Assembly (NCBI RefSeq): GCF_014201195.1 | Contig: NZ_JACHDS010000001.1 | Location: 3,472,001 to 3,536,000 of the forward strand | DNA: 64,000 nt | Direction: 5' to 3' | DNA from: Nocardiopsis mwathae | GTDB lineage: Bacteria > Actinomycetota > Actinomycetes > Streptosporangiales > Streptosporangiaceae | Shown: positions 1-8,804 of the stretch, piece after piece | Position numbering within the stretch: position 1 is the first letter of the stretch | Layout: each line of letters opens with the position of its first letter | Notes under the pieces: model-generated | What the model saw: only the letters and a program-made list of their open reading frames with translations | Database searches by the model: none | Told to the model about the DNA's origin: nothing | Program-made: the position numbers and the translations under genes

Positions 1-767
1 TGATCCGCGCCCTCGACAAGCTGCACAAGATCGGCGAGGAGGGTGTGCGCACCATCCTGGCCGACCCGGGCGAGGGCCACCCGGGGCTGTCGGAGGAGCA
101 GATCTCGGCCTGCCTGGAGCTCGCCCGCATCCGCGGCGCCGACACCTCGGTCATCGACCAGGTGCGCAAGCTCGGCGTCACCTCCGAGCTGCTCACCGAG
201 GGGCTCGACGAGCTCGGCTTCGTGCTGGACTCGCTGTCGGACCTGCCCGACGGCAGCGTCGTGGCCGACCTGTCCATCGCCCGCGGCCTGGACTACTACA
301 CCGGCACGGTCTACGAGGCCGCGTTCGACGACGACCCGGGCTACGGCAGCATCTGCGCGGGCGGCCGCTACGAGGACCTCGCCGGGCAGTTCATCAAGCG
401 CAGGCTTCCGGGCGTGGGCATCTCCATCGGCCTGACCCGGATCTTCGCCAAGCTCGTCGCCGAGGGTCGGATCACCGGCGGGCGCACCTGCCCGACCGAC
501 GTCATGGTCGTCGTGCCCAGCGCCGAGCGCCGCGGCGAGGCGCTGCGCACCGCCGCGGTGCTGCGCGGGCGGGGGTTCAACACCGAGGTCTTCCACCAGG
601 CCGCCAAGCTCGGCAAGCAGATCCAGTACGCGTCCAAGAAGGGCGTGCCCTTCGTCTGGTTCCCGCCGTTCGAGGACGGCGGCAAGCACGAGGTGAAGGA
701 TCTGACCACCGGCGAGCAGAACGAGGCCGACCCCACGACCTGGACCGCCAGACCCGCCGCAGGGTGA
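1..767 (+). CDS. hisS: Histidyl-tRNA synthetase, 3' part
   Basis: The gene enters from the left edge (first full codon at 3) and ends with TGA at 765-767; about 255 C-terminal residues are visible. HisRS charges tRNA-His in the cytoplasm. The histidine-specific stretch RGLDYYTGTVYEA is followed by the class II motif GGRYEDL and the motif-3 region GVGISIGLTRI. The remainder, from about 485, fits the anticodon-binding domain (VMVVVPSAERRGEALRTAAVLR). The missing part should hold motifs 1 and 2. No partner gene follows closely: the next start is about 245 bp away. Identification is from conserved family motifs and is secure. Confidence 0.95.
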   Translation, partial: IRALDKLHKIGEEGVRTILADPGEGHPGLSEEQISACLELARIRGADTSVIDQVRKLGVTSELLTEGLDELGFVLDSLSDLPDGSVVADLSIARGLDYYTGTVYEAAFDDDPGYGSICAGGRYEDLAGQFIKRRLPGVGISIGLTRIFAKLVAEGRITGGRTCPTDVMVVVPSAERRGEALRTAAVLRGRGFNTEVFHQAAKLGKQIQYASKKGVPFVWFPPFEDGGKHEVKDLTTGEQNEADPTTWTARPAAG

Positions 768-842
768 TCCGCGCGGGCCGGCACCGGGCGGGCGGGCCGC
801 CGAACGGCGCGTCCGGTCCGCCCGCGCCGTCCCCGTGCTCCC

Positions 843-871
843 TTGACGTGCGCCTGACGAGCCGATGAACA
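843..871 (+). promoter_or_regulatory. Candidate vegetative promoter before the regulator pair
   Basis: TTGACG at 843-848, a 17-base spacer, then TGAACA at 866-871. This is a good -35 and a mediocre -10 for an actinobacterial housekeeping sigma factor. It lies about 140-170 bp upstream of the regulator that begins near 1012-1042 and is the best promoter-like signal in the hisS-regulator gap. No strong hisS terminator was found. Confidence 0.35.
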
Positions 872-1011
872 TGGGCCTCACCTGACCCCTGGAGTCCACC
901 CCGCAACCGGAATCGGTCACCGCTGCAGACAGGCGCCCCTCCGCATGGAACACTACGAACCAGTGCCCACGCCCGCGCCGGCGCGCCCCGCCTGCGCGCC
1001 CGAACGGCTCC

Positions 1012-3585
1012 GTGGAACGCGGCCGCCCAGTGAACGAGGCCATGTCAGACCCTCGCCATAATCTGCCCCTGTCCGCCGACGACTTCATCGGACGCGAACG
1101 CGACATCAGCGATCTGTGCCGCCTTCTGGGCAACTCGCGGCTGGTGTCGCTGACCGGAACCGGCGGCATCGGCAAGACCCGGCTGGCCGTCCACGTGGCC
1201 GACCGGCTGGTGTCCACGTTCCCCGACGGCGCCTGGTTCGTCGACCTCAGCGAGAGCACCACGGCCGAGCAGGTGGTCCGCTCGGTGGCGCGGGTGCTGC
1301 GGGTGCGCGAGGGCCACGGGGAGGAGACGGCCGAAGCCGTCGTCACGTCGCTGCGCCCGCGGCGCGTGCTGCTCCTGCTCGACACCTGCGAGCTCGCCAC
1401 GGCCGCCATCGGCGATCTGTGCAGGCGGTTCCTGGAGAGCTGCCCGGGCGTGCGCATCCTGGCCACCAGCCGCCAGCCGCTGCGCGTGACGGGCGAGAAC
1501 ATCTGGCGGGTCCCTCCTCTGTCCCTGCCCGCCCGGCCGGCGCCGGTGGCGGTGTCCGGCAGCGCCCTGGTCCGGCTCCCGCACCGCGAGGCACTGCGCT
1601 ACGAGGCGGTGCAGCTGTTCGTCAACCGGGCCCACACGGTGCGCCCCGGCTTCGCGATGACCCGGGAGAACTCCGAGCAGATCATCGACGTCTGCCGGAT
1701 GCTCGACGGGGTCCCCCTCGCCATCGAGTTGGCCGCCGCCCGGATCCGGATCCTGTCCGTCCAGCAGATCCTGCACCGCCTCGACGACCGGTTCCGGCTG
1801 CTCGCCACCGACGGCCACGACCTGCCGGCCCGACAGCGCAGCATGCGCGGGGCCCTGGAGTGGAGCCACGACCTGCTGACCGAGGCCGAGCAGGTGCTGC
1901 TGCGCCGGCTGGCCGTGTTCTGCACCTGGAGCCTGGAGATGGCCGAGGAGGTCTGCTCGCACGACGGCATCGACCGCGAGGACGTCCTCGACCTGCACTG
2001 CTCCCTGGTCGACAAGTCGCTGATCGTCGTCGACAACGAGGTCGACGGGACCGTGAACTACCGCCTCCCCGACACCGTCCGGGCCTACGCCGCCGAACGG
2101 CTGGCCGAGGCCGGGGAGGAGGACGAGCTGTGGGAGCGCTGCCTGCGCGAGTCGGTGTGCTGGGCGGAGAACATGGCCGCCGCCGTCGGCGGCCCACTGC
2201 CCTGGCCCGACCGGCTCCGCTACCTGCGGCGGCTGGACCACGACAGGGAGAACGCCACGCGCCTGCTCGACTGGGTGAAGCGGAAGGGCCGCGCCGAGGA
2301 GGGCATCCGGTTGTGCCTGGCGCTCCGCACCTACTGGTTCGTCCGCGAGCTGTTCACCGACGGCAGCGCGCACCTCAGGGAGCTGCTCGACACCGACCCC
2401 GAGCGGCAGACGCGGCCGGTGCGCGCCCGGGGGCTGGCCCTGTACGCCGAACTGTGCCTGGACGTCGACGGTGCCCAGGCGTCCGACGCCTCGGCCCAGG
2501 AGGCGCTGGTGCTGGCCCGCGCGTGCGGCGACCCGCACGCCACCGCCGTCGCGCTGTCCGCCCTGTGCACCATGGCGGTGCGCACCGGGGAGAACGCCAA
2601 GGCCTACGACTACGGCCACCGGGCGCTCCGCGCCGCCAAGGAGGTCGACGACCACTTCACCGAGGTCACGGCGCTGGACGTGCTCGCCCGCGTCGCCAAG
2701 CGTCGCGGCGAGAACGAGGCCGCCGAGCAGCTGCTCAACGCCAGCATCGGCATCGGCGAATCCATCGGCGACCAGTGGTCGGTGGCCCGCTGCCTGAACC
2801 GGCTGGGCATCCTGTCCACGGAGCGCGGCGACCTCGACGACGCGACCCGCCGGCTCGACAAGGCGCTGCGGCTCTTCGCCGAGCTCGGGGTGGCCCCCGA
2901 GACCGCCCGCTGCACGGCCGCCGTGGGCTACCTCGAACTGGCCCGGCGCGACATCCCCGGGGCCCGCCGCCACTTCTCCAGTTGCCTGCGGATCAGCGTG
3001 GCCTCCGGCCGCCGCGGCGGCATCGCCCGCGCCCTGGAGGCCCTGGCGGCGCTCGCGGTCGCCGAGGAGCAGGCCGACCGCGCCGCCTCGCTGGCCGGTG
3101 TCGCCTCCTACCTGCGCGACCGGCTCGACCAGCCCTCCGACCACGCGAAGCGCCTGCTGGCCGAGGTCAAGGAGATGCTGCCGCCCGAGGCAGCGGACAA
3201 GGCCTGGGAGGCGTGGCGCAACCTGCCCATCGAGCAGGTGGTCGAGCGGGCCCTGGCCTTCCCCACCGGAGCGGCCACCCGGTGGGAGACCCCACCCTCG
3301 GCGCCACCCCCGCCCATCGACGCGCCGCCGACCCCCGACACTCCGCAGGGCGCCCCCGAGCTGCCGTCCTCCCTGCTCTCGGCCGCTCCGTCCGTGCTGA
3401 CCCCGCGAGAGCGCGAGATCGCCGCGCTGGTCGGCGGCGGGCTGACCAACCGGCAGATCGCCGAGCGGCTCATCATCAGCCAGGCGACGGTCGCCCGCCA
3501 TATCGCCAACATCTTCCGCAAGCTCCTCTTCACGTCGCGGACCCAGCTCGCGGAATGGGCCCGGCGGCACGGACTCGGGTCCTGA
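1012..3585 (+). CDS. NB-ARC/TPR regulator with LuxR-type C-terminal HTH (paralogue 1)
   Basis: An 857-residue STAND-type regulator. Residues 48-56 are a P-loop (GTGGIGKTR), 118-125 a Walker-B-like strand (VLLLLDTCE), and GVPLAIELAAARI near 237 is the NB-ARC GLPL-type motif. A long alpha-helical, TPR-like part (about 400-740) and a Pro-rich linker precede a LuxR/GerE helix-turn-helix (about 795-857, LTPREREIAALV to ATVARHIANI). In this family ATP binding and signal sensing by the repeats control DNA binding; ligand and targets are unknown here. Its neighbour at 3794 has the same architecture and the same N-terminal NLPL..D.F.GRERD.SDL stretch, so the two arose by tandem duplication. Start is uncertain: GTG 1030 and ATG 1042 also fit, and the paralogue shares the GTGAAnG..GCCATG context. 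Confidence 0.85.
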   Translation: MERGRPVNEAMSDPRHNLPLSADDFIGRERDISDLCRLLGNSRLVSLTGTGGIGKTRLAVHVADRLVSTFPDGAWFVDLSESTTAEQVVRSVARVLRVREGHGEETAEAVVTSLRPRRVLLLLDTCELATAAIGDLCRRFLESCPGVRILATSRQPLRVTGENIWRVPPLSLPARPAPVAVSGSALVRLPHREALRYEAVQLFVNRAHTVRPGFAMTRENSEQIIDVCRMLDGVPLAIELAAARIRILSVQQILHRLDDRFRLLATDGHDLPARQRSMRGALEWSHDLLTEAEQVLLRRLAVFCTWSLEMAEEVCSHDGIDREDVLDLHCSLVDKSLIVVDNEVDGTVNYRLPDTVRAYAAERLAEAGEEDELWERCLRESVCWAENMAAAVGGPLPWPDRLRYLRRLDHDRENATRLLDWVKRKGRAEEGIRLCLALRTYWFVRELFTDGSAHLRELLDTDPERQTRPVRARGLALYAELCLDVDGAQASDASAQEALVLARACGDPHATAVALSALCTMAVRTGENAKAYDYGHRALRAAKEVDDHFTEVTALDVLARVAKRRGENEAAEQLLNASIGIGESIGDQWSVARCLNRLGILSTERGDLDDATRRLDKALRLFAELGVAPETARCTAAVGYLELARRDIPGARRHFSSCLRISVASGRRGGIARALEALAALAVAEEQADRAASLAGVASYLRDRLDQPSDHAKRLLAEVKEMLPPEAADKAWEAWRNLPIEQVVERALAFPTGAATRWETPPSAPPPPIDAPPTPDTPQGAPELPSSLLSAAPSVLTPREREIAALVGGGLTNRQIAERLIISQATVARHIANIFRKLLFTSRTQLAEWARRHGLGS

Positions 3586-3793
3586 TTCGGTCCGCCGAAG
3601 CCGCTCGCCCCGAGCACGCTTCCGACGCGCGTCCACAAGATTCCCGGTATCGCTTGCACCGGCCATCGACACCTACTAAGACAGAAGCTCAAAGGTATCG
3701 ACGCCGCAGTCCCCCGAAAACCCCGGTACAGATTCCGTTTCGCCCCGAACCACACCGAACTCGACACACCGCGCTCGCCTCCAGGCAAGGTGA

Positions 3794-6277
3794 GTGCGGC
3801 CCCCGACCGCCTATCGCGTGAAGGCCATGGCACCTCAGACCGCGCCGGCGCGGCAGAACCTCCCACTGGACTCCGACAGCTTCGTCGGCAGAGAGCGTGA
3901 CCTCAGCGACCTCCTCCGGCTGCTCGACGCGGATCGCGTGGTCACGCTGTGCGGCGTGAACGGTATCGGTAAGACCCGGCTCGCCCTCCGGGTCGCCGCC
4001 CATGCCACCGGCTCCTTCCCCGACGGCGTGTGGCTGGTGGAACTCGCCCAGGCCCGCGGCCGCGACGAGGCCGTCGCCCGCATCGCCGCCGCGGTCGGGG
4101 TCGCCGAGGAGGCCGGTCGCGACCTGGAGTACACACTGCGCGACGCCCTGGCCCGGCGCCGCCTGCTGCTGGTCCTCGACGGCTGCGGACCCGTCCTCGA
4201 CCTGCTCCCCGACATCTGCCACCGGCTGCTGGCCGACTGCCCCTCGGTGTCGCTGCTGATCACCGCCGAGGAGCCGGTCCGGTTGGAGGGCGAGGCCATC
4301 TGGCGGGTGCCGCCGCTGTCCCCGCCGCCCCGCGAGAAGGAGCGCGACCCCACGTCCTCCGAGGCGGTCCGCCTCTTCGTCGACCGCGCCAGAGCGGCGT
4401 CACCGGGTTTCTGCGCCGACTCCGACGACCTTCGGGTCGTCGCCGACATCTGCGGCGCGGTCGACAGCATCCCCTACTGCGTCGAGTTGGTGGCCTCGTG
4501 GGTGCGCCGGATTCCGCTGCCCGAGATCGCCGCGGAGATCCGCGCACGAGTCGGCGAGCTGTACTCGCGCCACACCGGCGCGGCCGACCGCGCCCGGCTG
4601 ATGACCGAGGTCATCCGGTGGAGCTACGAGCGGATCGGGCTGCGTGAGCGCATTCTGCTGCGGCGGTTGGCGGTCTTCGCCGACTGGGACCTGGAGCTGG
4701 CCGAGCGGGTCTGCCCGGACGGCCCCCTGCCCGAGGCCGAGATCCTCGACCTGCTGTCCGCCCTGGCCGGCCGCTCGCTGATCACGCTGAACGGTGAAGC
4801 ACAGGGCCGGGTCCGCTACCGGTTCCCGGCCGTCGTACGCCGGTTCATGGCGCACCGCCTGGCCGAGGCGGGCGAGGAGGAGGCGTTCCGGCTCCGCCAC
4901 CGCGAGCAGATGGTCCTCATCGCCGAGGACCTCGGCCGCAGCGCCGTGCTGGGCCGCGCCGTGCCGTGGGCGCAGCGCTTCGCTTCCTGGACACGGGTCG
5001 TGACCGAGTACGACAACATCCGCGAGGCGCTGCACTGGTCGGCGGAGCGCGGGGACGCCGAGGCGGGGCTGCGGCTGTGCATCGGCCTGTCCCCGTTCTG
5101 GGTGACCGGCTCCCGCTTCATCGAGGGCGGCGTGTGGAGCGACCGCTTTCTGGAACTTCCGGGTGCCGCGGAGGGGCTGCGCGGCCGCGCCATGGTGCGC
5201 CGCGCCGAACTCGCCCGAGCCGAGGGCGACCGGCGCTACGCGTCGGAGATCGGCGAGGCCGGCCTGCAGCGGTGCCGCGCCGCCGGCGACACCGAGTCGC
5301 TGATCATGGGGCAGAACCTGCTGGCCATGGTCGACGTGCGGGAGCACGCCGACGACCGGGCGCACGAGCGGCTGACCGAGGTGCTGGAGCTGTCCCGCAA
5401 GACGGGCGACCTGTGGAACGAGGCCGTCGCTCTGGGCACCCAGGGCATGCTCGCGACCCGCTGCGGCGACTTCGACCGGGCCGACGTGCACTACAGCACG
5501 TCCATGATGATCCTGCGCGGCATGGACCACCGGTGGGGTGTGGGGGCGATGCTCATCGGCCAGGGCATCGCCGCGGAGGCGCGCGGCGACCTGGCCGGGG
5601 CCGACCGCTGCTACCGGGAGTCGCTGGACATCCAGCGCGACTTCGGATCGGCCGCCGAGCTCGCCCGCTGTCTGGCCGGCGTGGGGCGCATCGCGCACGC
5701 CCTGGGGGCCACCACCCAGGCCTTCGACTACCTCTCCGAGAGCCTGTCCCTGAGCCACAGCGCCGGGCTGCGCCGCGCCGTGGCGTCCGCGCTCGCGTCC
5801 ATCGCCAAGGTCGCCGCCGGCGAGGGCATGGTCGAGGGTGCGTGCCGCCTGGGCGGGGCGGCCGCCGCCATCCGGGAGGAGACCGGGCCGGCCACCGCCA
5901 CGCGGTCCTGGCCGCTGAAGGGTACGGGCTGCGACGGCGAGCCCGCGGCCCTGTCGCAGTGGTGGGACGAGGGGTTCGCGATGGGTGTGGACGACGCGGC
6001 CGCCCTGGCGCTCCACATCACCGAGACCGGCCGGGTGCCGCGGCCGCGGCCCTCCCGGACCACCCGAACGGCGTCCCCCGAGCAGACGCTGACCCGGCGC
6101 GAGCACGAGATCGCCCGGCTCGTCGGCGAGGGCAGGAGCAACCGCGCCATCGCCGAGCAGCTGTTCATCACTCCCGCCACCGTCGCGCGCCACGTCGCCA
6201 ACATCAACCGCAAGACGGGGTTCAGCTCGCGCAAGCAGATCGCCGCGTGGCTCAACGACCATAAGGCTTCCCGATAA
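3794..6277 (+). CDS. NB-ARC/TPR regulator with LuxR-type C-terminal HTH (paralogue 2)
   Basis: An 827-residue paralogue of the preceding gene, about 208 bp downstream on the same strand. The P-loop is CGVNGIGKTR (about 53-62), the Walker B strand LLLVLDGCG, the NB-ARC GLPL position is less conserved (SIPYCVELVASWV), and a TPR-like middle leads to a LuxR HTH at the C terminus (LTRREHEIARLV, TVARHVANINRKT). The divergence in the GLPL motif and in the sensor helices suggests a different signal from paralogue 1. GTG 3794 is the longest start; GTG 3818 and ATG 3827 are in frame, and none has a convincing Shine-Dalgarno. A transcriptional regulator by architecture; targets unknown, possibly the downstream genes up to 7697. 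Confidence 0.85.
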   Translation: MRPPTAYRVKAMAPQTAPARQNLPLDSDSFVGRERDLSDLLRLLDADRVVTLCGVNGIGKTRLALRVAAHATGSFPDGVWLVELAQARGRDEAVARIAAAVGVAEEAGRDLEYTLRDALARRRLLLVLDGCGPVLDLLPDICHRLLADCPSVSLLITAEEPVRLEGEAIWRVPPLSPPPREKERDPTSSEAVRLFVDRARAASPGFCADSDDLRVVADICGAVDSIPYCVELVASWVRRIPLPEIAAEIRARVGELYSRHTGAADRARLMTEVIRWSYERIGLRERILLRRLAVFADWDLELAERVCPDGPLPEAEILDLLSALAGRSLITLNGEAQGRVRYRFPAVVRRFMAHRLAEAGEEEAFRLRHREQMVLIAEDLGRSAVLGRAVPWAQRFASWTRVVTEYDNIREALHWSAERGDAEAGLRLCIGLSPFWVTGSRFIEGGVWSDRFLELPGAAEGLRGRAMVRRAELARAEGDRRYASEIGEAGLQRCRAAGDTESLIMGQNLLAMVDVREHADDRAHERLTEVLELSRKTGDLWNEAVALGTQGMLATRCGDFDRADVHYSTSMMILRGMDHRWGVGAMLIGQGIAAEARGDLAGADRCYRESLDIQRDFGSAAELARCLAGVGRIAHALGATTQAFDYLSESLSLSHSAGLRRAVASALASIAKVAAGEGMVEGACRLGGAAAAIREETGPATATRSWPLKGTGCDGEPAALSQWWDEGFAMGVDDAAALALHITETGRVPRPRPSRTTRTASPEQTLTRREHEIARLVGEGRSNRAIAEQLFITPATVARHVANINRKTGFSSRKQIAAWLNDHKASR

Positions 6278-6393
6278 ACCCATATCGACCTGCACTTTCG
6301 TTGTCGCATGCATACGCACCCGCAAAAACTACATATGCAACTGCACACGAGGATGCATGTGCAAAAGCGCGCGAGAACGCTAGGGTCTGAGCC
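6278..6393. promoter_or_regulatory. TGCA-rich AT-biased control region with candidate promoter
   Basis: This stretch is clearly less GC-rich than its surroundings and carries repeated TGCA units: GCATGCAT at 6307, ATATGCAACTGCACA at 6333 and ATGCATGTGCAAAAG at 6353. A TAGGGT hexamer at 6381-6386 is a plausible -10. The combination looks like an operator cluster, conceivably for the two LuxR-type regulators immediately upstream; that link is inference. Confidence 0.4.
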
Positions 6394-6852
6394 ATGAGAT
6401 CGCACTCCGCCGTGACCCGTACGGCGACCGGCACGAGGGCGCCTCATGCGCCCTGGAGCGCCGATCTCCAGGGAGCCGCGGAGGCGACGACCGTGTGGGA
6501 TGGAACAGCCGGCCGATGTCGGCCCCCGTCCGGCGCGGGGGCGACGGGGCGGGCCCTGCCCGCCTCCTCCGCCACCTCCGGGGCATCGCTGAAGAACCGT
6601 GCGTCCGCGGGTGCGCAGAGGGGAGGCACCCGCGGCACCGACAGGCACGGTGCCTCCGGGCTCGCCACGTGGAGGGGGCGTGACGAGCCCGGACGGCGAT
6701 ATCGCGGCCGGCGCGCCGGCGCCCGCACCGGCTTTCCCATGACGACCGGCCCTTCCGGGAGCGGGAACCGCCCCGGTCGGGGCGCGGGTGTCGGCCTCGG
6801 TGACGGTGCGGACTTCACCAGCAGTGGCGGCTTGGATGTGGGGGATGTATGA
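6394..6852 (+). CDS. Doubtful 152-codon frame or long 5' leader
   Basis: An open frame that starts seven bases after a -10-like TAGGGT (leaderless position) and ends in ATGA overlap with the next gene: features expected of a real, coupled gene. Against it, the product is low-complexity (Gly, Arg, Ser, Thr, Ala), has no recognisable domain, and by my count only 122 of 152 third positions are G or C, well below the neighbours. The alternative is about 455 bases of untranslated leader for the gene at 6849. I favour non-coding, without certainty. Confidence 0.22.
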   Translation: MRSHSAVTRTATGTRAPHAPWSADLQGAAEATTVWDGTAGRCRPPSGAGATGRALPASSATSGASLKNRASAGAQRGGTRGTDRHGASGLATWRGRDEPGRRYRGRRAGARTGFPMTTGPSGSGNRPGRGAGVGLGDGADFTSSGGLDVGDV

Positions 6853-7697
6853 GGGTCGGCCGATTGACCGGACGCTCCGGCCTCGAATGGCCGTTTCCGG
6901 CGGATGACGGCACCGGGCCCGTGGGGTCGCTCACCGGCGGGCTGGCCGACCGCCTGCGGCGCCGCGGCGGGCGCGCGACGGTGGCCCCGGCCCGGGACGG
7001 CCGCCCGGTGGACACCCTGTCGTTCGCGGTCACCGTCGAACGGGCCGCCGCCGGGCTGAGCCGCAGGGGGATGTGCCCCGGTGACGTCGTGGGGGTACTC
7101 GCCCCGGTCTCACCCGAGCGGCACACCGCCATCTACACGGTGATGGCCGTCGGCGGCATCGCACTGCCCCTGGAGCTCACCTCCGACCTGGAGACCCTGA
7201 TCGAGGTGCTCACGCGGACGGACGTCCGGCTGCTGCTGGTGACGGTCCCCCTCGCCGGGATCGCGCTGGAGCTCGCCGACCGCTCGCGGGTCCGGCAGAT
7301 CATCGCGTTCGGCGAGGCGCCCGACACCACGCCGTTCAGCGAGCTGCTGCTGCCCAGCCCCGACGGCAGCGGGTACGACCCCGCGCGCGGGCTGTTCGAC
7401 AACGGGATCCTCGCCTACCAGGGGTCCGCCAACAGCGTCCTGACCACCCTGCACAGCCACACCGACCTGCTCGGTACCTTCCGGCGGCTCTCCGCCGACC
7501 TGACGCTGACCGCCGAGGACACCGTCGCCGTCGACCCCCACATGCCCGAGACCGTCCGGTCCGCGCTCGTCGCGGTCGCGCTGTGGAACGGGGCGTCGGT
7601 GGTCACCACGACCAGCGAGACCGAGGCCGACCTGCGCGAGGACCTCAAGGCCTTCGACGTCACCGTGCACGGCTCGCCGGTGCCCGCCCGGATCTGA
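6849..7697 (+). CDS. Truncated, degenerate AMP-binding (adenylate-forming) protein
   Basis: 282 residues that match only the N-terminal half of acyl-CoA synthetase/adenylation enzymes, which are usually 500 or more. Family features are RGMCPGDVVGVLAPVSPERHTAIYTVMAVGGIALPL (about 73-108) and a YQGSANSVLTTLHSHTDL segment (about 190-207) at the place of the A3 phosphate-binding loop, normally a TSGTTG.PKG-type sequence followed by H.N. The loop glycines, threonines and lysine are gone, and the C-terminal subdomain with the catalytic lysine is absent. Adenylation activity is therefore unlikely; a regulatory or binding role, or decay, is more plausible. The stop at 7697 is followed by a gene on the opposite strand. 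Confidence 0.7.
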   Translation: MRVGRLTGRSGLEWPFPADDGTGPVGSLTGGLADRLRRRGGRATVAPARDGRPVDTLSFAVTVERAAAGLSRRGMCPGDVVGVLAPVSPERHTAIYTVMAVGGIALPLELTSDLETLIEVLTRTDVRLLLVTVPLAGIALELADRSRVRQIIAFGEAPDTTPFSELLLPSPDGSGYDPARGLFDNGILAYQGSANSVLTTLHSHTDLLGTFRRLSADLTLTAEDTVAVDPHMPETVRSALVAVALWNGASVVTTTSETEADLREDLKAFDVTVHGSPVPARI

Positions 7698-7761
7698 CAG
7701 CGCGTCCGGACGATCACCTCCGGCCCGCGGCCGACCGGCCCGCCCGCCGGGGGCGGCGGGC

Positions 7762-8280
7762 TCAGCCGGCGCCGGGGGACCCGCCCGGGTCGGGGACGTC
7801 GATCTCGAACCACGCCACGTGCGTGCTGTCGGTGCGGTACTCGCCGCTGCGCGAGGTGCAGCTCTCGATGATGAGCTTGCCGCGGCCGTAGTCCCCGTGC
7901 CCCTCGCGACTGTGGCCGCCGGAGGCCGCGCCGTCGCTCTTTTCGCCCTGGTCGGCGACGGCGACGCGGACACGGTCGCTGTCGCGGCGGATGAACAGCG
8001 TCATGACTCCGCCCACCTGGCCGGAGCGCGAGTGCAGCAGCGCGTTGGTGGCCAGTTCGCTCGCGGCGAGTTCGGCGTCGTCGAGGAGGGGGGTGGGGAT
8101 GCCGGTGCCGGTGAGGAAGTCGCGCACCCGGGCGCGGATGGAACGGACGGCGGTCAGGTTTCCGACGCAGCTCCACACCGTGTGGTCGGTGGCCGGTTCG
8201 GCGAGCTCGGTCGCCTCTAGCGTGGGCGCGTCGAAGGGGTCGGCAGCGGCGTACTCCCGGAGTCGCTGCGAATCGGTCAT
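7762..8280 (-). CDS. HATPase-domain protein, anti-sigma-factor/RsbW-like
   Basis: 172 residues of the GHKL ATPase fold used by the many small actinobacterial serine-kinase/anti-sigma proteins. The N box is ELATNALLHSRS (about 95-106), the G1-type motif is DQG, and the G2-type motif is GRGKLIIES; the end is short and Gly/Pro-rich. Such proteins bind ATP and either phosphorylate an anti-anti-sigma factor or serve with XRE/DUF397 partners; none of these partners sits next to it here. A TAAGGT -10-like hexamer lies on the minus strand at 8327-8322. It converges with the gene ending at 7697, with a GC-rich inverted repeat around 7738-7761 between them. Confidence 0.8.
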   Translation of the reverse strand: MTDSQRLREYAAADPFDAPTLEATELAEPATDHTVWSCVGNLTAVRSIRARVRDFLTGTGIPTPLLDDAELAASELATNALLHSRSGQVGGVMTLFIRRDSDRVRVAVADQGEKSDGAASGGHSREGHGDYGRGKLIIESCTSRSGEYRTDSTHVAWFEIDVPDPGGSPGAG

Positions 8281-8804
8281 CCCCGTGTCACTCCCATCAC
8301 CCGGCTGTGGCCGATGGCCTCACCTTAGACAACGGCGCACCATGAACAGGACAGCACACGGCGGCCCCGATGATCTCGCATACCCCACAAAACATGGCCA
8401 CGTGTCCCATCGCGATACGACAAAGGAAACGGTCGCCGCTTCACGAAATCACCTCTGACCAGCAAGTTCGTGGCAATCGCCCGGTCCGGGCGGCCGGGCG
8501 CGGCCACAACCGGCCCGATCCGCCGCGGCCGCGGCGGATCGGTAACGACACGATCCGGTGAAATCACCGTCACCACTCCGAATGTGCAACGATAATCGTT
8601 TCCATCGGGATGCCCCCGGCGGCGCCCGCGTCCGCCGCGGTTCCGGCCGCGCGCTCCCGCGGCGCCCCCACGGCACATCCGGCCCGCCCTCCGAGCGGTC
8701 GCGCCCGGCCCGACCGGGCCACCCGCTTCCCGCGGGCACCGCCGCACGCCCGCCGGGGATCCCGACCGGCTGTACACCCGAAACGGAAACGGAAGAGGCC
8801 CCAG
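8281..8804. promoter_or_regulatory. Divergent control region with a 28-bp palindrome and a Fur/Zur-like site
   Basis: A 524-bp gap between the HATPase gene (minus) and the P-loop ATPase gene (plus). It contains a perfect 28-bp palindrome at 8515-8542 (arms CCGATCCGCCGCGG) and, at 8588-8600, the AT-rich dyad AACGATAATCGTT, which resembles the operators of Fur-family metalloregulators. A frame open upstream of 8805 is low-complexity and untranslated in my view. No RNA gene was seen. Confidence 0.45.

Noticed and set aside
1045..3672. Very long open frames antisense to real genes (here and at many other genes)
   Set aside because: They arise from high GC3; the products lack domains and have compositions of Gly/Arg/Pro/Val runs.
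7738..7761. GC-rich inverted repeat as terminator between the convergent genes
   Set aside because: A 7-bp stem with a 10-base loop in GC-rich DNA is too weak to list as a terminator.
8610..8804. In-frame upstream extension of the P-loop ATPase
   Set aside because: It is Pro/Arg/Ala-rich low complexity; GTG 8805 has a good Shine-Dalgarno and gives the exact family N terminus.
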